Assembly: GCF_047511655.1 (NCBI RefSeq)
Contig: NC_133398.1
Span: forward strand, 39,375,638-39,439,637
Length of the DNA: 64,000 nt
Source: Castor canadensis
Taxonomy: Eukaryota; Chordata; Mammalia; Rodentia; Castoridae
Direction of reading: 5' to 3'
Below the pieces are notes generated by a model. That model was not told the DNA's origin. It ran no database searches and was given only the letters and a program-made list of their open reading frames with translations. Positions 28,040 to 40,297 of the stretch are shown piece by piece (the stretch's first letter is position 1; each line of letters begins with the position of its first letter). The position numbers and the translations under genes are program-made.

Positions 28040-28560
28040 AAATGGGACATAACATGTGCTCACCTCTGAGTCATTTTTCCTGCCTTTCTGGCCTCTGGCC
28101 TCTGCCAGGCTTCCTTACCTGGATTCGCCATGCCCCTCGCCTTTGCTTTCTGCCCTGGCAGGGAAGGTTCATTTCAGCTCTAGGGTGGCTGGGTCCTGGG
28201 CCCAGGCCCTCATTCTTAGGTTAGGCCCTGGTAGAGTCTGCCAAAAAGCTCTGAGTCTTCTCTGCTGGCACCCATGGCAGTTGCCTCTGCCCAACCCAGC
28301 TCTAAAATTTCTTTTTATTATTTTGACTATTATTTCCCTTTATAGAATTTCCCAATGTTCCCTCAGACTATGACTTATCTGCCTATGATAGCCCCTAGTA
28401 CCTGATACTTCTGATAATCACTTATTTGGATAAGTGTCTTGACCACCAGACAGGACACTCTGAGAGAGCAAAACTTTGTCTTGGTCTCTGCCAGGTCACC
28501 AGTGCCTAGCACATTGCCTGGTTTCTGGTAGGGACTCAGTAAATTCTGTTGAGTGAATAA
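28040..28560 (+). mobile_element. L2 3' region
   Basis: L2 phrases: ctgagtcatttttcctgcc, aaactttgtcttggtctctg, ccagtgcctagcacattgcc and agggactcagtaaattctgt. Confidence 0.7.
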
Positions 28561-28625
28561 AGGTCATTTATTGAGCCCTTAGCATGTGCCAGGCACTGTG
28601 ATAAGTACTTAACACTTATTTTTGT
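28561..28625 (-). mobile_element. MIR/L2-like end
   Basis: ttattgagcccttagcatgt and gccaggcactgtgataag are typical of reversed MIR ends. Confidence 0.5.
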
Positions 28626-28893
28626 CTTTTTTTTTGGTGTTTCTATTTTATGTATTTCTGAGCATTTCCCTGTGGTACTGGGGTTTGAACTAAGTGCCTC
28701 ACACTTGCTAGGTAGGTGCTCTACCACTTCAACCACTCCACCAGCCCTTTTTTGTGGTGTTTTTTTTTTTTTTTTTTTCCAGGATAGGGCCTTGTGAACT
28801 AGTTGCCTGGGCTGGCTTTGAACCTCGATCCTCCTGATCTCTGCCGTCTGAGTAGCTAAGATAGCAAGTGTGAGCCACAGGCGCCTGACTTCA
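28626..28893 (-). mobile_element. B1-ID dimeric SINE
   Basis: Reverse dimer with extra T-rich text at both internal and end tails. Confidence 0.88.
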
Positions 28894-29379
28894 AGAACTT
28901 ATCAGGGCACAGCCATTTCTGACAAAGTTCAAGCAGAGAAGCCCATTTCCAGTTACTCACCAGAAAGGGAGGACTCTAAGAGAAATCCAATTACTCACCG
29001 AATAAGGAAAACACTTTCTTTTAATTAGGACAAAGAGAATACCAGCTTTCACATCATCTCTTGGTGTTTTGTTTTCTAGAGGAGGTTGAAGAAGCTACTA
29101 AGATGTGGTCGGGGGGTGGGGTACCTGAAGAAGACCCCTCTGATCTCTGGAAAGCAGAATAAGATCCTCAACTTACACCCTAAAACTGATGGATTCGAGA
29201 GGTAACTGTATAAAGGATTAAAGTAATCTTAGCTGGTTCTCATATTGTTCATTTCATTTAATACATTTCTGAGAATTTATATGTGGGAAAATAATTGATG
29301 ATATAGACAAAGCCTTTGCCCATTTCAATCTACTGTTGCTACATTGCAAGGTTTTTTTTTTTTAATATTGATACATTAA

Positions 29380-29760
29380 AATGTGAGTGTATATTTATGA
29401 ATCAAAACAATGAAACATAAAATTGAAAAGCTGGAAACAAAGGAAATACCCAGTAGTAGAGAACAGACTAAGTGAAGTATGGTTTGTGTCTTAGTTACTA
29501 AAATAATGGCCCTGAAGGGTTGATTATTCTAGAATCATGCCATTAAGTGAAAGGGGCATTATACAGATAAGCTTATGCAGAATTCTTTTCAATTATGTCA
29601 ACAGAGTTCTTAGAGTGATTAATGGATAAGTGACAGCATTCACAGGCATTATGTTACTCCTGAATTGGGAACAGTTTATTTTTACTTCTTATAGCTTTCA
29701 CATTTTCTTTGATGGGCATTATTACATTTATAATAAAAGCTATGCATTTACAAAAGAGAG
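29380..29760 (+). mobile_element. Ancient L1M 3' end
   Basis: Old L1 text: gctggaaacaaaggaaatac, then ctttgatgggcattattac and ataataaaagctatgc. Confidence 0.55.
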
Positions 29761-29904
29761 GCAAAAGTAAAGTTTTATGTGAAGGTGTCACTGTTTTACA
29801 ATCCCATATTACTTTTAGATTTACTAGATTGTAAAGTCTTTGAGGACAGGATTCTTGTCTATTTCCCAGCACTAGACCTGGTAAGTGTTGAATGAAAGGG
29901 TGGA

Positions 29905-30262
29905 CCTTCCTTCTTCCTTCCCTCCTTCCTTCTTCTTTCTCTCCTTCCTTCTTCCTTCCCTCCTTCCTTCTTCCTTCTCTCCTTCCTTCTTCCTTCCCTC
30001 CTTCCTTCTTCCTTCCCTCCTTCCTTCTTCCTTCCCTCCTTCCTTCTTCCTTCTCTCCTTCCTTCTTCCTTCCCTCCTTCCTTCTTCCTTCCCTCCTTCC
30101 TTCTTCCTTCCCTCCTTCCTTCTTCCTTCTCTCCTTCCTTCTTCCTTCTCTCCTTCCTTCTTCCTTCCCTCCTTCCTTCTCTCCTTTCTTCTTCCTTCCC
30201 TCCTTCCTTCTTCCTTCTCTCCTTCCTTCTTCCTGCCCTCCCTCCCTCCTTCCTTCCTTCTC
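29905..30262 (+). repeat. 19-bp-unit pyrimidine minisatellite
   Basis: About 18 tandem copies of CCTTCCTTCTTCCTTCCCT, with a recurrent C/T variant (CTCT for CCCT). It is almost purely C/T on the + strand. Long open frames occur across it in several frames only because the unit contains no stop word; they are not genes. It abuts the T tail of a reverse SINE. Confidence 0.92.
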
Positions 30263-30267
30263 ACTCT

Positions 30268-30457
30268 TTTTTCTTTTTTTTTTTTTGTGGTACTGGGATT
30301 TGAAATTAGGGCCTACACCTTGAGCCACTCCACCAGCCCTTTTTTGTGATGGGTTTTTTGAGATAGGGTCTGGAGAACTATTTGCCTAGGATGGCTTGAA
30401 CTGTGATTGCTATCTCCTGAGTAGCTAGGATTTCAGGCATGAGCTACCAGTACCTGG
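30268..30457 (-). mobile_element. B1-ID dimeric SINE
   Basis: Reverse dimer beginning with a T12 tail next to the minisatellite. Confidence 0.88.
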
Positions 30458-30458
30458 C

Positions 30459-30544
30459 TGCTGCTGCTGCTTCTTTCTCTTCCTTCTTCTTCTCCTTTTC
30501 TTTCTCTTCCTCCTCCTCCCCCTCCTCCTCTTCCTTCTTCTTCC
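30459..30544 (+). repeat. CTG then CTTC/CTCC-rich simple repeat
   Basis: Four CTG units, then mixed pyrimidine triplets and quartets. Confidence 0.9.
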
Positions 30545-30702
30545 GGTGCTGGAGATTAAACTCAGGGCAAGTACTCTATCTTTTGAGCCATGCCCCCAGC
30601 CAGTCTCACTAACTTTTGCCAGAGCTGACCTCAAACCACGATTGTCTTGCCTCTGTCTCTGAGTAGCTGGGATTACAGACCTTTGCCACCACACCCGGCT
30701 AT
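30545..30702 (-). mobile_element. Dimeric SINE, diverged
   Basis: Reverse: ggtgctggagattaaactca ... gtagctgggattacagacct. Confidence 0.8.
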
Positions 30703-31074
30703 TAAACACACTTCTTTGCTGCATCTCTCACCTCTTTTCACTTTAATTCTCCCGAATAACCCCTCCCTACCCAGGGGGACGGTGTGGGGTGAGGGGGGTG
30801 CTGCATTGACTTACAAAACCAGAAATCCTTCCCACACCTGATGGCACATTTAAGAAACGTGAATTTGAGAGAATCATACCAGACATATGGAAGTGAGATT
30901 CAGTTACACACCAAGCTGGTTCCTCCTTTTCTTTTGTTCTGGTCTCAGAGAGGGGCACCTCATTCAGAAGTCCAGGAGTTACAGTTCCTTGTGCCCGCAC
31001 CCCTCAGTCAGTCATCCACCGCACCCCAGCCCAGCCTCTTTTTCCATCTCTGACACGACTCAGCTTTATTCCAG

Positions 31075-31690
31075 TCACAGCATCCTTCACCTTTGTTACT
31101 GGACTGCCTCCTAACCAGTTTCTCTGCTCTACTCTGCCCACCCGAAACCCAAGCCTTCCCAGCCACAGCCTTGCTTCACAAGTGTCTGGGACACTAATCT
31201 CCCGTTTACAGACCTTCAATGGCTCACCATCGCTCTCGTGAGTGACAGTTCATGATCTGGCCCAGGCTGGGCACCATGAAGTTCCTACCCTGCTCCCGTC
31301 TCACAGAATTTCACTGTTGGCATTTCAAACGCTCCCTCTGGGCCTTTGCTTGAGTTCTTTTTTCTGGGGGAGAAAGTGGGGGAGTGGGGACCACACTTTA
31401 TATCTCCCACCTTTTTACCGGGCTGACTTCTTCTCACCTCTGTTGTTAAATTGGATGTCTTTTCTTTCAGGAAGCCTTTCCTGATGTCCTCCACCCCCAA
31501 GTTTGATTCATTGCCCTCTTCTCACTCCCACAGGTGCTGTGTTTATTCTTCTAATTCCTCTAATTCCTGCATCCTCAGCTTCCCTGTAAGCCCTCCGGGA
31601 CTGAGACAGACTTGCTCTCCTATGCACATCCAGTACCTAGCATTTGTGAGAGCTTCCACAGCTGGTGAGTGACTGAAAGATTAATGAGCA
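31075..31690 (+). mobile_element. L2 3' region
   Basis: Clear L2 phrases: cttcaatggctcaccatcgc, ttcatgatctggcccaggct, gggcctttgcttgagttctt, gaagcctttcctgatgtcct and tccagtacctagcatttgtg. Confidence 0.8.
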
Positions 31691-31699
31691 AAGAAAGTA

Positions 31700-31806
31700 C
31701 CCTTGGGGTTAGGGATGTAACTCAGTAGTAGAGCACTTGCTTAGCATGTAGAAGATCCTGGGTTTAATCCCCAGCACCAGAAAGAAAGAAAGAAAAAAAA
31801 AAAAGG
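31700..31806 (+). mobile_element. ID SINE
   Basis: Forward monomer: ggatgtaactcagtagtaga, tttaatccccagcacc, A-rich tail. Confidence 0.9.
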
Positions 31807-31814
31807 TTAATACT

Positions 31815-32098
31815 TTTTTTTGGCTGTACTGGGGTTTGAACTCAGAGCCTCACACTTGCTAGGCAGGCACTCTTACTGCTTGAGTCACTCTGCCAGTGAT
31901 TTTTTTTTTTTTTTCTGATTCTGGGGTTTGAACTCAAGGCCAACACCTTGAGCCACTCTACCAACCCTTTTTTGTGACGGGTTTTTTTGAGATAGGGTCT
32001 CAAGAACTACTTGCCCAGGCTGGCTTTGAACCCGATCCTCTTGATCTCTGCCTCCTGAATAGCTAGGATTATACGTGTGAGCCACTAGTGCCCAGCTT
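31815..32098 (-). mobile_element. ID-like SINE followed by dimeric SINE, both reverse
   Basis: 31815-31897 is an ID monomer; 31898-32098 is a B1-ID dimer with its own T tail. Confidence 0.88.
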
Positions 32099-32177
32099 AG
32101 CATTCTTAAGATGCTCAGAAGTGGACATTCAGAAAAAGGACTTATAAATTCTCCCCCCCCCAAATAAATTCTTATGA

Positions 32178-32308
32178 TTTAAGAAATAGGTGTGGTGGTG
32201 GCACACTGTAATCTCAGCACTCAGGAGTCTGAGGTAAGAGATTTCAAGTTCCAGGACAGCCTGGGCTACACAGCAAGACAAGACCCTGTCTCAAAAAAAA
32301 AAAAATAG
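32178..32308 (+). mobile_element. B1 SINE
   Basis: Forward: gtggtggcacactgtaatct, gacagcctgggctacacagc, A13 tail. Confidence 0.9.
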
Positions 32309-33645
32309 TTGGATTGGGTGGATTGGGCAGGCGGAAATGTGGGGGTGAACACGAACATATAGTTACGGGTGGGGCAGTGGGTGCAGTCCACCCCATCTGT
32401 GTACTTTATCATCTGTATTGTTTAGAATAGCTGCTGCTGATGACAAATGAGAACAGACTGACTATTAGTTTCTGGGATTTTTTTTTTTTTTTTGTCATGG
32501 GATCAAACCAAGGGCCTTGCACATTAGTCAGGTTATTATTTTTGAGCTCTTTGTTGATGATGCACCCCCATTGCCAGTCTAGGGGAGGACGGCCCACCCC
32601 TCTCCCACACACATACTTACTATGCCACCTGCAAGGAACCCTGATTCCTGGGTGAGCTGGTCTGTTTTCCTCCCTTCAGCGCTGAGCTGGGCCACCACCT
32701 CCTGAAACTCTTCAAGCAAGTATGTCCTCTCCCAGAGTTGGGTCACCTTTATGTAGCTTCTCTGACACCCCTGGTCCTCAGGAGAATCTCAGAGTCTCCT
32801 ACTGACGCTGTCTGTGGGAGGAAGACTTCCGTGCAGAGAGGGCAGTCTGCATAGGATCTGGCCTGGGATCTAGTCCTGCCTCTGTCTCTATCCCTCCAGG
32901 CACAGGCCAGCGCTCAGGGAGCCCACCATAAAACCAGGGTGTTCCATGGACCAGGCCGCAGGGTTCACCGTGCTGGAGAAGGGATGTCAGCCCTGAAGAT
33001 GCAGGGAAATTGTTCCCTTAGGCCTCTTCTTCCTGCTTTTCTCCCTGACCTGAACAAGACATTCTGCCATGGAGGACTGGCTGGGTTGGGTGTGTCAGGC
33101 CACAGGATAGAAGGCGAGTTTGGACAGGTGGACAGTGGAGTCTGGGCCTCAGGGTGGGGTGTGTGTATGTGTCCTGGAGAGCAGGGGGATGGGGCGGATC
33201 CTAGAAAAAGGTCAAAGATGGGAGAATGGCTCCTCCAGGCCGGCTGCCCTACTAAGTGATGGCCTCGGGAACTGAAGAGACAGACACTGGGCTGGGCTAG
33301 GTCATGGCTCTGCCGCGGGGCTGGGGAGGGGTGCAGGGTGTAGAACTTGGTGAGGTCACTTCTAGAGTAGGAACCAAAGTCCCTTTCTGGGAAGGAAAGG
33401 CATTGTCATGAAAATAAGATGGATTCGCTTTACCTGACAGGATGGGCAGGTGATGGATGGTGGATCAGGGAGAATGAGGTGCCTCCTTATTTGGGCTGCT
33501 TCTGAGAAGGCAGGAGGAAAACTACCCCTCCTTGGGAGAGAGGGCTGCCTTGTTAGAAGGCAGGAGAGATGGCCCCTGTGCCAGGGCTGGGGAATTCACA
33601 ACCGAGGAGGAAACCCTGAGACATCTGAAGCTTTGGTTAAGCCAA
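32309..33645. other. Mostly unique DNA
   Basis: A damaged reverse ID-like scrap lies at 32478-32545. No gene recognised; 33290-33340 is fairly GC-rich. Confidence 0.4.
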
Positions 33646-33800
33646 ACCCTTGAGCCACTCTGCCAGCCTTGTTTTGTGTACCTGTTTCTGAGAAAGGGTC
33701 TCACAAACTATTTGTCTGGGCTGGCTTCGAACTACAATCCTCATGATCTTTGCCTCAAAAGTAGCTAGGATTACAGGCGTGAGCCACCAGCGCCCATCTG
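33646..33800 (-). mobile_element. Partial dimeric SINE
   Basis: Reverse; the ID half is cut short (ccttgagccactctgccagc ...) with no T tail. Confidence 0.85.
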
Positions 33801-34830
33801 AGAAGAATCTTCTTGGTCCCTGCGTCCAACGGAAATCCAGAGACAAAGTGTTCCTTGATCTAGTCACCAAAAACTGGGGAGTCTCCCTACATGCTCCTGC
33901 TGAAGTCCTGGGGAGCTAAGAGGAAGCGCAGCTTCAGTCTGCACGGAGTCGGGGAGGGGAGAGGGGAACACCTGGTCTTGCTGGGGGCAAAGTGGTGCCC
34001 CAACAGCAACTGGTGGACACCCTGATCCTGCCTTCTCAAATATTCTGAGCCCTCTGGATGGATTAAGCCCCTCTCATCAGAGTTTTCATGCTTCCCTAAT
34101 CCTGTCTCTGCCCCACAGTCCCTATTTGGCCCCCAGCCCTTCCTACTCTTTCTATATATATTTATTGAGTGCCTCCTATCTGCCAGGCATTTTTTAAGCC
34201 CTGGGAATTCTACAGTGAGCAAGATCTTGTGCTCCCTGTGCTCCCCTTTCACCACCACCCCTGCCCCGCCCCCCCCAGCCTCAAAAGAAAAACAGGCAAG
34301 AAAAATCAGCGAGATAACCTAGCTTGTGTGGCTATGAAAGAGGCAAAGAGCCATAGGAATCCAAAGAAGTCATCACACCCAGTCTAGGGGAAGCTGGGTG
34401 AAAGTAACATGGATTCTGAGCTTTAAGAGGGAGTTGGCATTTGCCAGGGAGAGCTGTGGGGACGGCTTGGGCATGGGCAGTGTATGGGGGAGACATTCTG
34501 ACAGACTCACAGTGCCGAATGTGAAATCTTGAGGGACTTTGCAAGCTGCTCATTACACCACAGCTGCCATTAAAAATTAAATTATACAAATGTATAATTA
34601 ACTAAATTATTTTAAAAACAAAGGTAATATATAATCACTTCTTAATTATGACCACATTTTATTATTATCTGTGCTCTTCAAAGTATTGGCGTCTGTTGTG
34701 TCTTTAAGATGGAGACCACACAATGGGGCACTGCTGCTCCTCCCTTCTCAGGTCTTCATTTAGTGACATCACATTGGTAGCTGGAAAAGGCCATGGTGAA
34801 CTGAGAATCATTACCCTTCTCCTCCTCCTT
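33801..34830. other. Unassigned intergenic DNA
   Basis: 34150-34220 looks MIR/L2-like (tttattgagtgcctcctatc). 34565-34680 is AT-rich. No gene. Confidence 0.4.
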
Positions 34831-34837
34831 ATCCTTC

Positions 34838-34922
34838 TTTTTTGTTTTGTCACTGCTGGGGATCAAACCCAAGGCCTTGAATATGTTAGATAAGTACTCT
34901 ACACTGAGCTACGTCTCCATTT
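34838..34922 (-). mobile_element. ID-like SINE
   Basis: Reverse: cactgctggggatcaaaccc through actgagctacgtctcc. Confidence 0.85.
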
Positions 34923-35149
34923 TGCATCTTCAGGTTTTAATTAATACTCTGTAATGTAAGTGAAAATATCAACCAATGGTTGTTGGAACCATACTCACTC
35001 AATGACATAAATGACTTTGTTGAATTGAATAGTAATCATGCATTTGTACGTGGTCTGATTTTGTAAAATCCTGTGCCTGCCGTTACAAGGGTTGGCAAAA
35101 ATTAAAGCATTCTACAGAGCAATTACTCTAAAACTTATAATAAAGAGCA

Positions 35150-35195
35150 CTGTATGTGTGTGTGCACACACACACATACACACACACACACACAT
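35150..35195 (+). repeat. (TG)n/(CA)n microsatellite
   Basis: TGTGTGTG turning into CACACA, a short self-complementary switch, then a T run and a degraded reverse SINE to about 35290. Confidence 0.9.
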
Positions 35196-35629
35196 ATTTT
35201 TTTTTTTTGGTGGTACTGCAGTGTTTTGGGGGTTTTTGGCAGCACTGTGGTGTGAAATCAGGGCCTCATGCTCTAGTCAGAGCACTATGTACTTCAGTAT
35301 TGTTTGTAAATTATGTGCAATTTTATTCTCTATTCCAGTAAAAGTTTATAATACACACATATGCATATATGTTTAAAATAAAAAGCTGGTTGTTAAATAT
35401 TTACTGGCACACTTAGGAAAGAGGGTTCTAGGCAGAGAGGGTTAAGGGGAGTCCAGATGTTCAAGGCAACACGCAAGGGGAAGTGGTGGGGCTGGAACAC
35501 TGAGACAGTTGTGAAGAGTATTTTGAGCAGGGCTAAGGAGCCAGACACCATCCTGAGGGCCATGGGGAATCAGGATATTGTAAGTGCAGGAGTGACTTCA
35601 TCTCATTTGTGTTCAAATCACATTGACAA

Positions 35630-35935
35630 AGCCAGGTGCAGTGGCTCACAACTGTAATCCCAGTGACTTGGGAGGCGATCTGGGGGATCAAGGTTAGAGG
35701 CCAGCCCAGAGGAAAAAGTTATTGAGATCCCATCTCAGCAAACATTCTGGGTGTGGTGGCATTCACCCTAAGTGGGAAGCCGGATAGGACGACCATGGTC
35801 CTGGGTAAAAACGTGAGATCCTACCTGAAAAATAGCAAGTAAAAAAGGCCTGGTGGGGGGGAGTGGCTCAACTGCTACAGTGCCTGCTTAGCAAGCATAA
35901 AACCCTTAGTTCAAAAACCCCAGTACAGTCAAAGA
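35630..35935 (+). mobile_element. Diverged B1-ID SINE cluster
   Basis: Forward: gtggctcacaactgtaatcc ... then a second B1-like piece (gggtgtggtggcattcacc) and an ID half at 35855-35935. Confidence 0.8.
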
Positions 35936-36009
35936 AAAAGATCATGCTGAGAACTGTGTGAAGATCAGATTGCTGGGGACAGACTGTAAGGAACTGAAAA
36001 TTAGTGGAG

Positions 36010-36225
36010 GATGAAAGAATAACTGTAGAAAATGTTTAAGAGTACTGTCTAAAGCACTTCATGTGTGTTATTAACTCATTTAGTATTCATGATAGCTTCA
36101 TGAAGGTATCAGTTGCTTTTCACAAAAGAGGAAACTGAGGCACAGAGGGATTAGGTGATAGGTAAGTAGCTGAGTTGGGATTTGATCTCAGGTATTCTAG
36201 CTTCAGAGGCCAGACCCTAAACCAC
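36010..36225 (-). mobile_element. MIR
   Basis: Reversed MIR: gaggaaactgaggcacagag, ttgggatttgatctcaggta and aaaccactttac. Confidence 0.8.
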
Positions 36226-36309
36226 TTTACACTTTTAGATGAGAAAGACAGTGAGCATTGGAGTGCTGCTTCTGTATTTAAGTGCATGTTCAAAGTTGAC
36301 CACATAGGC

Positions 36310-36523
36310 ATTGGTGGTGCTGGGCTTTGAACTTGGGGCATCACGCTTGCTAGGCAGATGTTCTACCATCTGAGCCACTCCCCCAGCCCAATTTTTTTGT
36401 GGTAGGGTTTTTTTGTGATAGGGTGTTGTGAACTATTTGCTTGGGCTGGCTTCGAAACTTGATCCTCCTCTCTGCCTCCTGAGTAGCTAGGATTACAGGC
36501 ATGAGCCACCAGCGCCCGGCTTG
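36310..36523 (-). mobile_element. B1-ID dimeric SINE
   Basis: Reverse: tggtgctgggctttgaactt through gagccaccagcgcccggc. Confidence 0.92.
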
Positions 36524-37020
36524 CAAGGATGTTCTTTAGACCCAACAAGACTTGACTCGGTGACTGGTTGTGTGTGCTGGGGAAGCAAAGCTGGAGCCAA
36601 GTGGAGTTTTCACCAGCTTCTTCCATCTGAGAGATGCTCCACTCAGAACTATGCTCCATCTATGTTTGCAGATTGCACTGTCCTCTGTCTTCATAATCTC
36701 CATTCTTGGAGACAGATTCTGGAGAAGGAATACACAGGTGAGAGAGGTTGGGAGGGGACAGTCTATCTGGATGGAGAATGGGATTCTCTGCTCTCTCTGC
36801 TCAAGTGTGTGGAGCTAAGAGGAGCTAAAGGTGTGAGTTATCATCATCAGGCCCGGCTTCCATGAAGCAGCAGAGTTAGGTGACTTGGTATTTGGACTGA
36901 GGAGAGAGATCCAGCCAGGGTCCAGCTAGACCCTGACTTTCTTCTGGGAAATCTGTGTTTGAGCAGAAGTTTGAGGCACAGTGCTAGACACTAGGTAGCT
37001 TAGTTGCAGCTCTGTTTGCA
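36524..37020. other. Unassigned intergenic DNA
   Basis: Nothing recognised. Confidence 0.4.
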
Positions 37021-37023
37021 ACT

Positions 37024-37247
37024 TTTTTTCTTTTTTTTGGCAGCACTGGAGTTTGAACTCAGGGCCTCACACTTGCTAGGAAGGTGCTCTACCACTTGAG
37101 CCACTCCACCAGCCCTGTTTTGTGTTAGGTATTTTCAAGATAGGGTTTCAGCGAACAATTTTCCCAGGCTGGCTTCAAACTGCAATCTTCCTGATTTCTG
37201 CCTCTGGAGTAGCTAGGATTACAGATGTGAGCCACTGGCACCCAGTT
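37024..37247 (-). mobile_element. B1-ID dimeric SINE
   Basis: Reverse full dimer. Confidence 0.92.
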
Positions 37248-37257
37248 TTCTTTCTTT

Positions 37258-37490
37258 CTTTTTTTTTTTTTGGTGGTGCTAGGGTTTGAACTCAGGTTTC
37301 ATTCTTGCAAAGTAGGTGCTCTGCCACTTGAGCCACATTTCCTTCCTTCCTTCCTCCCTTCCTCCCTTCCTCCCTCCCTTTCTCTCTCTTTCCTTTCCCT
37401 TTTTTCTTCTTTTTGATGCTGGGGATTGAATCCAGGGCCTCGTGCATACTGAGCACATGCTATACTACTGAGCTACAGCTCCAACCAATC
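37258..37490 (-). mobile_element. Two reverse ID-like SINEs around a CCTT repeat
   Basis: 37258-37337 ID monomer; 37338-37400 CCTT/CCCTT simple repeat; 37410-37485 a second ID monomer (tgctggggattgaatccagg). Confidence 0.85.
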
Positions 37491-40200
37491 AGATGCATAT
37501 TTTAAAGGAACAGAGGTGCCTTTTCTTGTAGGAGTCCTGGCTGAGGGTGTGGGAAGGAGTAATAAGGGTGGAGATGAAAGGCCTGAGGCTGGTGGTAAGG
37601 TGGGCCCCACATGAGGTGTTGGTTCCCTGGGGCCATAGCTATGATCTTGGGGCTTCCCATCCTGCTGGCTCAGCAGGTCACATAAGTTGGTAGGTGAATC
37701 AGTTGTTAACCTCAGATGGCCCTTGTTCTGGGGTGGGCAGGGGTATGCTGAACATAGCTCCTATGGGTTCCCCTATATGGGGGGCCATATGCTGCATTAC
37801 ACATCTGGGTCTAAGATGTGCGCCTGGCTCTGACTGCATAGGAAGCCCCAGCTGGGAAGGGTACCTGTGACATGAGGTAGAGATGGTATGAGTGAACACC
37901 ACCTCTGCACAGTACACAGGAACAGGGATGCAGGTGCCTCCCTGAAAGAGGAATGAAGTTTTAGAGCCTTGTGAGCCACTGGGAGAGGAGGCCTGGGTGG
38001 TGGTTGTGGGGGGAGGGTGCTGTGCACTCTGGTGACAGCTCATTTTCTCCAAGAAGGGTTTGGCTGGCCCAGCCGGCAGAGCTGGGAACCCTGTCTGTGG
38101 TGATGGTAGTGGCTTCCCTAAGCTTATCCCTTAAGCTCCCAACTGCAGGCCAGGGTGGCTCCTCCACCTGAGCACTGAAAGGGCATGAACAGTCCACAAA
38201 CAACACAGGCAGATCAGGAGCAGTGAGTGTGACAGGTGATCATTGAGTCAGAGCTTTCTCTTACCTCCTGTGCAGACAGGAAACGCAAGGATCCTGGTGC
38301 TGTCTGAGCTACAGAAATATGGGGAGAGCATGTCAGCCCAGGTTGCCCATATACCTGGCTACTGTGAGGCTGTGTGTTGGCATGTGCTGTGTGCTGTGTG
38401 CATATACCATGGCTGAGTGTGTTGGCCCCTTCTCCAGTGCCTGGGGCCTGGTGCTGCCTTCTCATCTTGCTTGGTGATCTGAAAGATGCCTGAAGTGGGG
38501 TAAAGAGTCCGGGCCAGGAGCCAGGTAGTGAGGGCTGCTCCAAGCTTTCACTTACTGACTGTTGACACATTCCTTTAGTTTTCTCACTGTAAAATGTAGA
38601 GGAGGCAGTAATCCCCGTGAGGCCACGTTACAAGGCAACAGCCTTGCATTGGAGGTATATGGAAAGTCAGGAAGACTTAGTTCTGAGGGCTTCGCCTCTG
38701 GGATGGTGTTGCTCCTTTTGTCATTCAGTTGAAGGACTAGGGGCTGCCAGCAAGTAGCAGTCTCCAGAGAACTTGTACTCTGTCCTACAAGGTGTTCACC
38801 CTTTAAATGTGAAGCGTTTAGAGTTCTGGGGCGGGCTTCAAACCAATTAGCAATGTGACAGGCCAAGACCTGCCTGCAGGAGTTGAGAAAGTCTCTCCAC
38901 CCATCCCTGCCCCTAGGCCCCAATCAACAGGTGGGAAAACAGCATTGAACAGGAGTCCTGTCCTTTCCACCCCTGCCCCCAGGCCTGAACTAGCCCACAG
39001 TCCTCCCTCTGCCTTACCTCCCCACCTCTATCCCAGCTGCTGCCTCTCAAGTTCTGTACTTCCAGAGTTCAGAAGTTTCACTCTGGAGCTGTAGGCTTAG
39101 CCAGAGCAAACAGAAACAGCACTAAAGTCAACACAACAAGAAAGGAAAGTGGCATAGGTGACGTGGAAAAGAAAACTGGGAAGCCACCAAGGTGTGTGGG
39201 CTGGGCTGCATGGAGCTATATGTCTTCCCTCAGAGCCGGACATTGGAGCTAAGTCTGACCCTGCCAGTCCCTAGTGGAGGTAAGGGTGCCCAGTGGTGCC
39301 TCCAGGGAACTTAGGCTAAAGGAGTCAGCATAGACTGTCAGAAGGGGGTGCTAGTGCCAGCCTTGTGAGAGGGAATGTGGGTGGGAGTCTTGGGGTTAGG
39401 AGTTTCACCCCCAAATTCCCCCCTCCCTGCACTGAAGGCCTAGACTGGGTTGCTTCAGCTGCTATGGAAAGAGGCAACTAGAGATTGAGTTGTGACTGGC
39501 GCAGTCTGACACAAGAGTGAGGAGCACCCTGCTCTCTGCCCACCCCCCTCACCCCTGCTCCCCTCAGGGTCTTCAAGTCACAAATTCCTAGGGAGGCCCA
39601 AGAAGCCCCCCCCCCCAGGTATGTTGCCTTCCCACTCAGGGCAAGTGTCCCTCTCAGGACACGCTCATTGTGAACCTGTTTTCAGTGAGGGAGGAATAGT
39701 TTGGGAATCAGCTCCCAACGGGCTTTGCAGGCCTGGTGTCTCCAGGAGGCAGCCCGCCCAGGGCCCTGTCACGCCTGGATCCCCCAGCAGCTCAGTGAGC
39801 CCTAGCCAGCTGACTGTTGATTGAGCTGACGATTACAGGGTGACTGGATTGTCCAGACCAAAGGGGCCATCAGGAGCTCAAGTTCATAGTATTGTCGGTC
39901 AATGCTGCAAAGACCAGGCTCGAAGCTCAGACCCAGCCAGCAGGAGATCTAGGTGGAAGCCCTTGGGCTTGGGTCTTGCTTCCTGTGAAATAAGCCCTTC
40001 TAGCTGGCGTCAAGCAAAAGTGTGGGAGTTGGACTACAGACCCTTCCTCGAACACCCAGGAGTCTGCACCACTCAGGAGTTACCAAGCACTTGCCTCACC
40101 CTTCACCAATCAACCCTTTCTCCAAACAACGCTGGGAGGACCGAAGTCCAAGGTGTTACTCTCTTCATTTTGCAGATGAAGACGCTCAGTTAGGTATCTA
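37491..40200. other. Largest repeat-poor stretch between the genes
   Basis: About 2.7 kb with little or no SINE/L1 sequence; a MIR scrap may lie at 38545-38605 (tagttttctcactgtaaaat). No coding exon recognised. Relative lack of repeats may point to regulatory DNA, which is inference. Confidence 0.4.
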
Positions 40201-40206
40201 GCTTCT

Positions 40207-40297
40207 TTTTTTTTCCCTCCTTTTATTTTATTGGTTTTTACATTTACTTACATGTGTATACATTGTTTGTGCCACCTCTCCATTCCCCCCCCTCAAG
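40207..40297 (-). mobile_element. L1 3'-end stub of a related subfamily
   Basis: T tail, then tacatgtgtatacattgttt and a C-rich end; it resembles the other L1 ends but is more diverged. No clean TSD seen. Confidence 0.65.

Noticed and set aside
29905-30262. CRISPR-like regular repeat
   Set aside because: Units are directly adjacent with no spacers, and this is a mammalian genome.
29654-30349. Long open frames rich in Lys/Arg/Glu/Gly (minus) or Leu/Pro/Ser/Phe (plus)
   Set aside because: They are translations of the 19-bp pyrimidine minisatellite plus a SINE; the unit has no stop word in several frames.
38552-38923. 123-codon minus-strand frame
   Set aside because: No similarity recognised, no supporting signals.
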